This document shows, in pieces, positions 23,570 through 30,732 of a DNA stretch of 32,552 nt. Position 1 is the stretch's first letter. Each line of letters begins with the position of its first letter. The stretch spans positions 1 to 32,552 of the forward strand of contig JANYEC010000093.1 of the NCBI GenBank assembly GCA_025363295.1, read 5' to 3'. Below the pieces are notes generated by a model that was not told where the DNA came from, did no database searches, and saw only the letters and a program-made list of their open reading frames with translations. Source of the stretch: Akkermansiaceae bacterium (GTDB lineage Bacteria > Verrucomicrobiota > Verrucomicrobiia > Verrucomicrobiales > Akkermansiaceae). Both the position numbers and the translations under genes were made by a program.

Positions 23570-25036
23570 TTATTTCCAGCGGTAGGTGAGGGTTGCGGTG
23601 TTGCCTGGGGTGATTGAGATGAAGTATTCCGATTTAAGCTTCAGAGCCTCCACCCCGTCGATTTTGATAGATAGATTATTACCCAAGTGAAACAGGTGCG
23701 GGTCTTCAGAACTAGATGGAGCAAGTGGTAGCACGACTGGTCCTCCCTCTCCGCTGAGTGTTAGCCTCCGAACGAGTGCACCAGATTCGGCTTTCCAAGA
23801 ATCCAGCAGGGTTTGCTCGCCGATCTGGACTGAGAAAGTGGGGTTTCCAGATGGATCGAGTTTGTAGCCTTTGAAGCGGGCTTCCTTGGGGAGGAAACGG
23901 GTCTTACTCAGGTTGACCACGTTTTCTCCGGCAGGTGGGTTGTTGTCGGTGCCGCGTTCGACCCACTTCGGCGCGCCGTCGATGAATTTACCTGTCCAAA
24001 TGAGTTCGGGAGCGAGGTTGTCTGCGGAGTAAGCGAGATTGAGTCCGCCGGGGAAGCCGACGCCGATAGCACGCGAAGTGGTGCCGCTGATGAAGTTCCG
24101 GTAGATGACGGGTCGGCCATTTTCAGGTTCGATGGGAATGGGCACCGCTGCCTTCTTTTTGGCGACATCCTTCGAGAGCCATTTCCACTGTTTATCGCCG
24201 GGGCCTCTCCAACCGAGTGCAATGCCTTGCTTACCGTCGAACTCAAGATACTCCACGCGAAATGGGTGGGTGCCTTTGGTGAGTGTAATTTTACCTATCT
24301 TGGCCCGTGATCCGTCAAGCGGACCGATGCCTTTGACCGTGGCGACGGGTGTGGAATCGATGATGACTTTTGCGGAGTCATCGGCATCTAGCAGGAATCG
24401 GTATTCGCCATCGGCGGGAGCTTCGAACTGGCCCTGCCAAAGCATGGCGTAGTGGTCCTTATGCGGGGAGTCCGAAAGATCGAGAATTCCGTCGTGTTCT
24501 TCTTCGATGTTTTCAGCTTTGAGAGTGCTGAAATCGGGGAGTTCTTTCCAATTTCCGCTGTAAACTTGGGAGATCAAGTTTTTCAGCGCGGTTTTTTCAA
24601 AGGGAAGCGGGTGGAGCTTGAGGATTTCCGCAGCAGTCCATGGTATTTTGCGATCCTCAATCGCGGCGCGGGTGGATTTTACCAAGCCGATGGTGACGGC
24701 CGCAGCCTGATTTCCCCAAGCCGAGCGGACGTAAGTAAGGATGGCGGCGACCTGATTATCCGGCAGCGCCGCCCCTTGAGGCGGCATTTCAAGATTGTAA
24801 GTTTTATCGAGCACATCGACGGGTCCAGTGAGGCCCTTGAGCACGATTTTGATCGCACGGTCGGGGTCGCCCGCAACCCATGGACTACCAGAAAGTGGTG
24901 GGAACGTGCCTCCTGTCGCGCCTTTTCCATCAGCACCATGGCATGCGGAACAATAGAGGGCGAAAAGTTGTTTGCCATCCTGAGCGCCAAGAGCGGAGCA
25001 GAGGATGAGGAAAATCGGGAGGATGCGGAAAACCAT
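23570..25036 (-). CDS. Cytochrome c–PA14 domain protein
   Basis: A 488-residue secreted protein. A signal peptide (to about 18) is followed by a mono-haem cytochrome c domain: haem site CSACHG (YCSACHGADGKG), Met ligand in LEMPPQGAALPDNQ, and AAILTYVRSAWG closing the domain near 110. A linker leads into a PA14-like domain (about 190-280: FEAPADGEYRFLLDADDSAKVIID, then FRVEYLEFDGKQGIALGWRGPG), and a third domain of about 200 residues ends LTYRWK. PA14 domains often bind carbohydrates, so the protein may tether electron transfer to a polysaccharide or surface. That is inferred. It is followed by the propeller dehydrogenase and preceded by the amidase gene (18 nt gap). Confidence 0.85.
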   Translation of the reverse strand: MVFRILPIFLILCSALGAQDGKQLFALYCSACHGADGKGATGGTFPPLSGSPWVAGDPDRAIKIVLKGLTGPVDVLDKTYNLEMPPQGAALPDNQVAAILTYVRSAWGNQAAAVTIGLVKSTRAAIEDRKIPWTAAEILKLHPLPFEKTALKNLISQVYSGNWKELPDFSTLKAENIEEEHDGILDLSDSPHKDHYAMLWQGQFEAPADGEYRFLLDADDSAKVIIDSTPVATVKGIGPLDGSRAKIGKITLTKGTHPFRVEYLEFDGKQGIALGWRGPGDKQWKWLSKDVAKKKAAVPIPIEPENGRPVIYRNFISGTTSRAIGVGFPGGLNLAYSADNLAPELIWTGKFIDGAPKWVERGTDNNPPAGENVVNLSKTRFLPKEARFKGYKLDPSGNPTFSVQIGEQTLLDSWKAESGALVRRLTLSGEGGPVVLPLAPSSSEDPHLFHLGNNLSIKIDGVEALKLKSEYFISITPGNTATLTYRWK

Positions 25037-25054
25037 TTAGGGTTTACGGAGGAG

Positions 25055-26350
25055 TTAATTGGAAACTTTCCGAAATTTTAAATAATGGGATTTGAGGCCT
25101 TGGGTCAGTGCATCGGCGTATTCGTGGAAAATACTTGGGAGCATCTTTCCGCGAATTTCGCGGAGGCCTTCGTAGTTTCCAAACTGGATGCGTTCATAGT
25201 CGCGCTGGGAGTTCATGACGTAGGGTTCGATAAAAATGACTGGGCAATCGTAAAGGCGGTTCGCGAGCAGGTTGCGGGCCCAGAGGTAAGGCTGGCCAAG
25301 GATGGGCCGGACGTTTGTGTTTTCCTGCGGATACTGATAGGGAGGTAGCCCGCTAATTTCCGCAAAGCTGTTAGCGACGTCCGCGCCGATATGGATTTCC
25401 TCCTGCTGAGTGCGCTGGAGAAGTTTTTGGAGCAGAGCGAAACGATGGTCAGCGAGCATGATCTCGGCGTTGTTATAAGCTCCATTGACGAGTAGATGAA
25501 AGTGGCTGTGGTCGATGAGAGTGGGGGCCTTGGGATCGCCCCACGCCTCAGCGTTGAAATGGAGGCAAAGCACGATGTCCGGCTTGATGGTTTCGTTGAC
25601 GAGCTTGGCGCGGGCGTGGATCTCCGCAGTGCGATAGAACAGCCGCTCTGCGAGTTTTTGCGGAGTTTCTTGGGTGGCGGGTATCGCGGAGTCCTTGGCA
25701 AAAGTGAGGAGGGAAGACGGGCGCAGCAGGGTCACGGGCTCGTTTTTCTCGCGGACAAGGGTGACAGTGGCACCGAGTGTTTCTAACTTCGGCTTGAGGA
25801 GTTGGGCGACTTGGAGCGTCATATCTCCCTCGCAAACAGGCACACCATCGCCGACGACAAACCAGCGCTCTTCCATCTTCGCCCACTCACCGCCGATGTG
25901 GCCGGGATCAATGGCGATACGAAGATTGGCAAGGGGTTTTTCGCGAGTGGTGATAGGCAGCTCTTCTGCGGTTTTCCACAAACGTGGGGTGGGTTGAGTC
26001 GCGTCTGGAGTGGCGAATCGGAGGCGGAAAACGTCGCCGGGCGCGGGATCGCCAGTTTTGATAATGGCTTCAGTGTCGGTGATTGCGATGAGATTTCTCC
26101 AAGCCTCGCTGGTGGTAAAAACGGTGCTAAGGAGTCGCCCGAAATCCTCGCGAGTGATGGTGTCCTGATAGAGATTTAGCACCTGCCAGTTGGGCCTTTC
26201 CGCGAGAAACGAGACCGATGCAGGCTGCTGCTTGGGTTTGGGCGCCGCTCGGACGGGTGTCGGCTTGTGGAAGAAAAACAGCGCACCGCTGGTCAGCAAG
26301 AGAATGCTGATGATGAACAAGGGGAGATGACGCACGGAGAATCGGCTCAT
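25055..26350 (-). CDS. N-acetylmuramoyl-L-alanine amidase-like protein (Amidase_3)
   Basis: A 431-residue membrane-anchored protein. Residues 9-28 form a signal anchor (LPLFIISILLLTSGALFFF). A linker of unknown type covers about 30-140, then comes a zinc amidase core: RIAIDPGHIGG (His151), VCEGDMTL (Glu174), VLCLHFNAEAWG (His264) and VIFIEPYVMNS (catalytic Glu375). The spacing is longer than in typical AmiA-type enzymes, with extra segments around 270-365. All four key residues are present, so it may be active in cutting the peptide stem from peptidoglycan, but divergence leaves room for another role. The start at 26350 is preceded by atcctatttcctcc. It diverges from the YmdB-like gene. Confidence 0.75.
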   Translation of the reverse strand: MSRFSVRHLPLFIISILLLTSGALFFFHKPTPVRAAPKPKQQPASVSFLAERPNWQVLNLYQDTITREDFGRLLSTVFTTSEAWRNLIAITDTEAIIKTGDPAPGDVFRLRFATPDATQPTPRLWKTAEELPITTREKPLANLRIAIDPGHIGGEWAKMEERWFVVGDGVPVCEGDMTLQVAQLLKPKLETLGATVTLVREKNEPVTLLRPSSLLTFAKDSAIPATQETPQKLAERLFYRTAEIHARAKLVNETIKPDIVLCLHFNAEAWGDPKAPTLIDHSHFHLLVNGAYNNAEIMLADHRFALLQKLLQRTQQEEIHIGADVANSFAEISGLPPYQYPQENTNVRPILGQPYLWARNLLANRLYDCPVIFIEPYVMNSQRDYERIQFGNYEGLREIRGKMLPSIFHEYADALTQGLKSHYLKFRKVSN

Positions 26351-26431
26351 GGAGGAAATAGGATTGTCGGGATACGGTGGAATGTGAAGCCTCCGTTGAG
26401 GAGCGAAACAATCCGCCCCCGTTTTTCTATC

Positions 26432-27241
26432 ATGTCCGCGATTCGTATATTATTTCTCGGTGATGTCGTCGGCGAACCCGGACGCAAGGCAGTGATCGAA
26501 CAATTGCCGCTGCTGAAACAGTCGGAAGGCCTCGATTTTTGCATCGTGAACGGCGAAAACTCCGCTGGGGGAAAGGGGATTACGCCGAAAATCGCAATCG
26601 ATCTCCTACGCGCGGGAGCCGCCGTGATCACGACGGGCGATCATGTTTGGGATCAGCAGGAAATCGTCGATTATTTTCCGACGGAGCCGCGTTTGCTGAG
26701 ACCGATGAATTATCCAGAAGGCACACCCGGCGCGGGCAGTGTGGTTTTGGAGACGGCAAAGGGCCGGATCGCAGTAATCCAAGCGCAGGGCCGCTCATTT
26801 ATCCAGCCGCCTTTGGAAAACCCTTATCTCGCGGTGGAAAAAGAAGTGGAGCGCCTGCGTGCCGAGGGTGTGAAGACGATCGTGTTAGATTATCATGCGG
26901 AAACGACGAGTGAAAAAATTGCCATGGGCCGCATGCTCGACGGAAAAGTATCCCTGGTCGTGGGCACCCACACGCATGTCCAGACGGCGGATGAGAGCAT
27001 TTTCCCCGGCGGCACTGGCTATCTAACGGACGCCGGAATGTGCGGCCCGGACGAATCGATTCTCGGGCGCTCCATCGAGTCCGTTGTTTGGCGCTTTAAA
27101 TCCGGTATGCCCACGCGTTTTCCCATCGCGAAAGGCCCTGTCAGGCTGTGCGGTGTGATCGTGGACGTGGATGCGGAAACTGGCAGATGTTTGGCGATCC
27201 GCAGGTTCTCCCTGATATTGCCAGAGGCGGCAGCGGGTTGA
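26432..27241 (+). CDS. YmdB-family metallophosphoesterase
   Basis: A 269-residue metallophosphoesterase of the YmdB/TIGR00282 family, di-metal enzymes active on 2',3'-cyclic nucleotides and linked to RNA turnover. The conserved blocks are all there: FLGDVVGEPGRKAV, NGENSAGGKGIT, TTGDHVWDQQEI, DYHAETTSEKIAMG and VVGTHTHVQTADE, then TDAGMCGP. The ATG at 26432 is chosen because the catalytic GDVVG block then sits at the N-terminus as usual; upstream in-frame residues overlap the divergent amidase gene. RNase PH follows 71 nt downstream, a plausible RNA-metabolism pairing. Confidence 0.92.
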   Translation: MSAIRILFLGDVVGEPGRKAVIEQLPLLKQSEGLDFCIVNGENSAGGKGITPKIAIDLLRAGAAVITTGDHVWDQQEIVDYFPTEPRLLRPMNYPEGTPGAGSVVLETAKGRIAVIQAQGRSFIQPPLENPYLAVEKEVERLRAEGVKTIVLDYHAETTSEKIAMGRMLDGKVSLVVGTHTHVQTADESIFPGGTGYLTDAGMCGPDESILGRSIESVVWRFKSGMPTRFPIAKGPVRLCGVIVDVDAETGRCLAIRRFSLILPEAAAG

Positions 27242-27312
27242 AGGTGCCAGATCAAGCGACTCGTTAGTTCTCCACGCTTGCGGCAGGCGCATCGCTGGAT
27301 TTCACTCTCCGC

Positions 27313-28092
27313 ATGACACGCCCAGACGGCCGCCAGAACGATCAACTTCGCCCGATTTCTTTCATCCCGAACGTCGCTCCTTACGCCACAGGCTCGGTGC
27401 TCGTCTCCTTCGGCGATACGCGGGTGATTTGCTCCGCCACCATCGAGGACGACATCCCGCGCTGGATGCGGGCGCAGCGGGTGGAGGGCGGCTGGCTAAC
27501 AGCGGAATACTCGATGCTGCCCTACTCCACGCTGGAGCGGAAACATCGCGATATCACTCGCGGAAAACTCGACGGTCGCTCGTCCGAGATTCAGCGTCTC
27601 ATCGGCCGTGCGCTGCGTGCAGTGGTGGATTTGAAAAAAATCGGACAGCGCACGATTTGGATCGACTGCGATGTGTTGCAAGCCGATGGCGGCACCCGCA
27701 CCGCATCAATCACCGGTGGATGCGTGGCGATGGCGATCGCGCTCAACAAGCTGATGGCCGAGGGGAAATTGAAAACCTTCCCGATCAAAAAACTCGTCGC
27801 CGCAGTTTCTGCTGGAGTCTATCAGGGCGTGCCAGTGTTAGATCTAAACTACCCGGAAGACAAGGCGGCCACCGTCGATTTCAACGTGGTGATGACGGAG
27901 ACGGGCGAGTTCGTGGAAATCCAGGGCAGCGGCGAGGAAGCCGTTTTTTCATCCGAGGAAATGACCGCGATGCTTGATCTCTCGCGCAAAGGAATCGCCG
28001 ATATCATCTCGCTCCAAAAAGCCGCCATCCTCACTGCGGATCGCGCCGCGCCGGCAGATTTTGCATCGCTGGCAGCGGCATTCGGGCGGTGA
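27313..28092 (+). CDS. rph: Ribonuclease PH
   Basis: A 259-residue phosphorolytic 3'-5' exoribonuclease that trims tRNA 3' ends. The family opening RPDGRQNDQLRPISF is followed by TGSVLVSFGDTRVICSATIEDDIPRW. The next blocks are EGGWLTAEYSMLPYST, then RHRDITRGKLDGRSSEIQRLIGRALRA (here written KHRDITRGK) and DCDVLQADGGTRTASITGG. The block LDLNYPEDKAATVDFNVVMTETGEFVEIQGS then carries the metal-binding acidic residues. Length is typical. It starts at 27313 after tttcactctccgc. A short membrane-peptide frame lies 49 nt downstream. Confidence 0.97.
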   Translation: MTRPDGRQNDQLRPISFIPNVAPYATGSVLVSFGDTRVICSATIEDDIPRWMRAQRVEGGWLTAEYSMLPYSTLERKHRDITRGKLDGRSSEIQRLIGRALRAVVDLKKIGQRTIWIDCDVLQADGGTRTASITGGCVAMAIALNKLMAEGKLKTFPIKKLVAAVSAGVYQGVPVLDLNYPEDKAATVDFNVVMTETGEFVEIQGSGEEAVFSSEEMTAMLDLSRKGIADIISLQKAAILTADRAAPADFASLAAAFGR

Positions 28093-28141
28093 CTACTTTC
28101 GCCTTGGCGAAATGAGGCAGAGGGACTAGATAACGCCTGCC

Positions 28142-28252
28142 ATGACCCGCTCTTCCATCGAAGCCGCAACTAAAATCTTCATCGTCGCCTTGATTTTCAC
28201 TTTCTGTTATACGGTGTATCGGGTGTTGCTGCAAGTGGGCTTCATCCACTAA
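28142..28252 (+). CDS. Putative 36-residue membrane micropeptide
   Basis: An open frame from the ATG at 28142 to the TAA at 28250-28252 encodes 36 residues: a short N-terminal stretch with charged residues (MTRSSIEAATK) followed by one hydrophobic span (IFIVALIFTFCYTVYRVLL) and a QVGFIH tail. It lies 49 nt after rph, and its stop is 7 nt before the end of the convergent exonuclease gene. The start is preceded by gataacgcctgcc, matching the pyrimidine-rich pattern at other starts. Its positive-inside layout and neat fit between two genes support a real small protein, but there is no homology evidence. Confidence 0.45.
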   Translation: MTRSSIEAATKIFIVALIFTFCYTVYRVLLQVGFIH

Positions 28253-28259
28253 CACTGGG

Positions 28260-28826
28260 CTATTGCCAGCTCACGGCGACTTCAGCGATACCGCCATTTT
28301 TGTTATCGTATTTGAGGAGTCCGTGTTCGAGAGCGTATTCGTGCACGCATTTGGTGACTTTCACATCGTAAGCGCAGTATTCAGCAATTTTTCGCAGCGG
28401 TTCGAATTGGCCGCTTTTTTTGTGTTCCTGCCACCAGCGCAGCGCGTCCAAGCCATCGGCGGTTTTGCCCGTGCCGAGTGAGGCGGAGGCGACGGAATCC
28501 AGCTTGAGGCGGAAACCGAGGATCGTTTCGAGCTCGATCATCATATCGAGATTGAGCGTTTGCTCGGCGAGGGTGTGGAAAATATAGGGCTGAAGCACCG
28601 GATAGTCGAAATGCAGGTGATTCCATCCCACGACCAGATCGGCGCGGACAAGCTCTTCCCCGAGTTTTTCCATCTCATTTTCCGCGTAAATTTCGTATGT
28701 CCCGCGGGCGGTGCTGTAGGTGACGGCGACCGAGATCCCCATCTTAGATTTGTTAGAGAAGCCGCCCACGTCACCGCCGCTGCGCTGTGTTTCCAAGTCG
28801 AAATAAACGATGTTTTTACCGGCCAC
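28260..28826 (-). CDS. DEDDy-type 3'-5' exonuclease (RNase H-like)
   Basis: A 188-residue predicted DnaQ-fold exonuclease on DNA or RNA. Exo I is YFDLETQ (Asp10, Glu12), Exo II is VVGWNHLHFDYPVL (Asp74), and Exo III is EYCAYDVKVTK (Tyr150-x-x-x-Asp154), the DEDDy arrangement. The frame is open back to 29027, but that would overlap the S4 gene by over 100 nt and adds residues with no exonuclease character. No ATG lies between, so I take the GTG at 28826, which places Exo I ten residues from the start as is usual. The true start could be a few codons away. Confidence 0.8.
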   Translation of the reverse strand: MAGKNIVYFDLETQRSGGDVGGFSNKSKMGISVAVTYSTARGTYEIYAENEMEKLGEELVRADLVVGWNHLHFDYPVLQPYIFHTLAEQTLNLDMMIELETILGFRLKLDSVASASLGTGKTADGLDALRWWQEHKKSGQFEPLRKIAEYCAYDVKVTKCVHEYALEHGLLKYDNKNGGIAEVAVSWQ

Positions 28827-28916
28827 GCTTGGTTCTATTCGAGGGAGTGCGCCGCCTGCAAGTATTTGGAGACTCGCCAAGCGAGATCGCCGTGTGGCAG
28901 CGTCGTTCCAGTGAGT

Positions 28917-29300
28917 ATGATGGATTCCGTCCGGGCCGACAAATGGCTGTGGGCCACCCGGTTTTTTAAAACCCGTGGCCTCGCCGCAGATGCTTGCGCA
29001 ACGGGAAAAGTCAAACGCGGTGGTCACTCATTGAAAGCGGCCACTACGATCCATCCGGGCGATCTGTTGGAAATTCCGTTTCCGGAAGGCCCGGGAGTAC
29101 GCTCGATTTCGGTGATTGCCGTGATCAGCCTGCGGGTGGCTGCTCCGCTGGCACAGGCATGTTATGAAGAGCGGACGCCGGGAGAGGTTTTGGAAAATTT
29201 AAAACTCTGGCTAACTGCGAAACATGAAGCGGCGAAAGGCCGTCCCACGAAGCGAGACCGCCGGGAGATCGATAAAATTCACGGCTTTTGGGACGAATAA
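28917..29300 (+). CDS. S4-domain RNA-binding protein, Hsp15 (HslR)-like
   Basis: A 127-residue S4-domain protein. The opening RADKWLWATRFFKTRGLAADACATGKVKRGGHSLKAATTIHPGDLLEI is characteristic of Hsp15/HslR, a protein that recycles stalled 50S subunits bearing nascent chains. A basic C-terminal tail (GRPTKRDRREIDKIHGFWDE) matches the family. The first of two adjacent ATGs (28917 and 28920) is used. It is divergent from the exonuclease gene with about 90 nt between starts, and converges with the EF-hand gene. Confidence 0.88.
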   Translation: MMDSVRADKWLWATRFFKTRGLAADACATGKVKRGGHSLKAATTIHPGDLLEIPFPEGPGVRSISVIAVISLRVAAPLAQACYEERTPGEVLENLKLWLTAKHEAAKGRPTKRDRREIDKIHGFWDE

Positions 29301-29337
29301 AAAAATCCCGCCTCAGCTCCAATGGCCGAGACGGGAT
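29299..29337 (-). terminator. Intrinsic terminator of the EF-hand gene
   Basis: On the minus strand the stem ATCCCGTCTC/GAGGCGGGAT (one internal mismatch, arms at 29328-29337 and 29305-29314) is followed by an unbroken run of Ts (complement of the A-run at 29299-29305). It starts 17 nt past the stop of the EF-hand gene. Its right direction and T-tract make it the clearest intrinsic terminator in the window. Confidence 0.8.
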
Positions 29338-29353
29338 CATGATGGGGGGAAGA

Positions 29354-29818
29354 CTATTCGGCGCCTCCCGGCGCTTGCTCAGGAGGAGGTCCTTGAGGGC
29401 CATCTTCTTTTCCGTGGGGCGGTCCCGAAGGTCGCATCTCCTCCGGTGAAAGCGCTCCATCGCCGTTTTTATCGAGCGTTTTGAGGGCTTCTGGAGAGTT
29501 TTCAATTTCCTCAGAGGAAACATTGCCGTCGTGATCCGCGTCGATTGCCGCGATCAATGGTGGAATCGGCCGTGGTCCCTTAGGCGGTGGACCTATCGGA
29601 TCGTCACCGTCTTGACGGGGAGGGGGAGGTGGTATCCGAAGTTCTTCTAACGTAACTTCGCCGTCGCCATTTCTATCGAGTTTGGCGAGGATGTTAGCAG
29701 CGCCTTTAATCTCCTCATCGGAAAGTGCTCCATTGTGATCGGTGTCCAAGACGGCAAATAGAGGTGGTCCTGGCGGCATGGGCGGGCGTTGATGCTCGCG
29801 ATCAGGGCGAGGAGCCAT
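29354..29818 (-). CDS. Proline-rich EF-hand protein (signal peptide lies in another frame)
   Basis: A 154-residue protein with four EF-hand calcium loops, in order [36 protein letters not shown] and [12 protein letters not shown], each with the acidic ligands at 1, 3, 5 and 12. Between and after them are proline-rich links (PPPPP and GPPPKGP). From the ATG at 29818 there is no signal peptide. However, an ATG at 29838 in the neighbouring frame opens with a typical one ([18 protein letters not shown]). The two frames differ by one base, so a single inserted base near 29795-29810 would join them. The gene is divergent from the Cpx-like regulator at 30007 and ends at a strong terminator. EF-hand proteins of this type are usually exported. 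Confidence 0.8.
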   Translation of the reverse strand: MAPRPDREHQRPPMPPGPPLFAVLDTDHNGALSDEEIKGAANILAKLDRNGDGEVTLEELRIPPPPPRQDGDDPIGPPPKGPRPIPPLIAAIDADHDGNVSSEEIENSPEALKTLDKNGDGALSPEEMRPSGPPHGKEDGPQGPPPEQAPGGAE

Positions 29819-29838
29819 TGGAAGTTGTGTGTTTTCAT
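29785..29838 (-). other. Out-of-frame signal-peptide coding stretch upstream of the EF-hand frame
   Basis: From the ATG at 29838 the minus strand encodes [18 protein letters not shown], an ideal Sec signal peptide with a basic start, a hydrophobic core and an Ala at the cleavage position. The frame runs on with no EF-hand character, while the EF-hand frame is one base away and lacks any signal peptide. I read this as one gene with a single-base deletion in the sequence or the genome. Runs of three Cs near 29795-29805 are the likeliest place. Confidence 0.55.
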
Positions 29839-29926
29839 AAATTTAAGCTGCTGGTGATGAGAGTCTCCGATGGCGAATCCATCTGAAACCATCACCATGA
29901 AATACCCACGATGTAAGCGCCGTGTG

Positions 29927-29962
29927 TTAAAATTGCCCCAATATTGTTAAATTCATGTAAAA
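29927..29962 (+). promoter_or_regulatory. CpxR-like direct repeat between the EF-hand and response regulator genes
   Basis: The half-sites GTTAAA (29946-29951) and GTAAAA (29957-29962) are spaced 5 bp apart, close to the enterobacterial CpxR pattern GTAAA-N5-GTAAA, with an 11-bp period. A third GTTAAA lies at 29927-29932. The site is 45 nt before the response regulator start, in the region shared with the divergent EF-hand gene, so it could autoregulate both. That the adjacent regulator binds here is inferred. Confidence 0.45.
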
Positions 29963-30006
29963 GCGATGGGCGAATGGCGCTGCAGCCTGTTAAGAAGCTT
30001 TCAACG

Positions 30007-30732
30007 ATGGAACTCCAAGCCAATCACCGTCTCCTTGTCGTGGACGACGATCGCAAGCTCGCCAGCCTGATTAGGGACTATCTAACACCGATGGGCTACC
30101 AAGTAGAACTCCGTCATAACGGGCCGGATGGACTGGCAGAAGCCCTCGCCACGCCCTATCAGGCAGTGATCCTTGATGTGATGATGCCGGGCATGGATGG
30201 TTTCGCCGTGTTGCGCGAGCTACGTAAAAAATCCGATGTGCCGGTGTTGATGCTCACCGCGCTTGGCGATGAAGCGGATCGGATCGTCGGGCTGGAAATC
30301 GGGGCAGATGACTATTTGCCGAAAACTTTCTCCTCCCGCGAGCTTCTTGCCAGGCTTCGTGCGGTCACCCGCCGCTCTCGTGTGCAACCCGGTGCAGAGG
30401 CGGTTAGAGAGCTCGTGGCAGGAACGTTGAGACTTTGTGAAGAGACTCACACGGTGGTCCTTGGTGACACGCCGCTCGACCTAACATCACTTGAGTTTGC
30501 AATTCTCGCGGCACTTTTAAAATCGAAAGGCCGGGTAAAAACCCGCGAGCGTCTCATCGAGGAAGTTTCCGAACGACGATTTGATGTCTTTGATAGATCG
30601 ATCGACGTCCATGTTTCCTCCCTGCGGAAAAAGCTCGGAGATGACGCGAAAAATCCACGGTTCATCCGCACCATTCGAGGGATCGGCTACACACTTCACG
30701 AACCTGAAACGATGGATTTTAGACCGTCATGA
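30007..30732 (+). CDS. OmpR-family response regulator, CpxR-like
   Basis: A 241-residue response regulator. The receiver domain has the acidic pair DD (residues 13-15), phosphoacceptor Asp57 in VILDVMMPGMDGF, Thr84 and Lys106. The Lys is normally followed by Pro, but here it is followed by Thr (LPKTFSSRELLARL). The C-terminal winged-helix domain (about 140-235) ends FIRTIRGIGYTLHEPE, as in OmpR/CpxR proteins. The ATG at 30007 is preferred over a frame opening at 29944, since that would include the 29946-29962 repeat in coding sequence. Its stop overlaps the kinase start (ATGA). The nearest relatives by appearance are CpxR-type regulators. Function in envelope stress is inferred. Confidence 0.92.
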   Translation: MELQANHRLLVVDDDRKLASLIRDYLTPMGYQVELRHNGPDGLAEALATPYQAVILDVMMPGMDGFAVLRELRKKSDVPVLMLTALGDEADRIVGLEIGADDYLPKTFSSRELLARLRAVTRRSRVQPGAEAVRELVAGTLRLCEETHTVVLGDTPLDLTSLEFAILAALLKSKGRVKTRERLIEEVSERRFDVFDRSIDVHVSSLRKKLGDDAKNPRFIRTIRGIGYTLHEPETMDFRPS

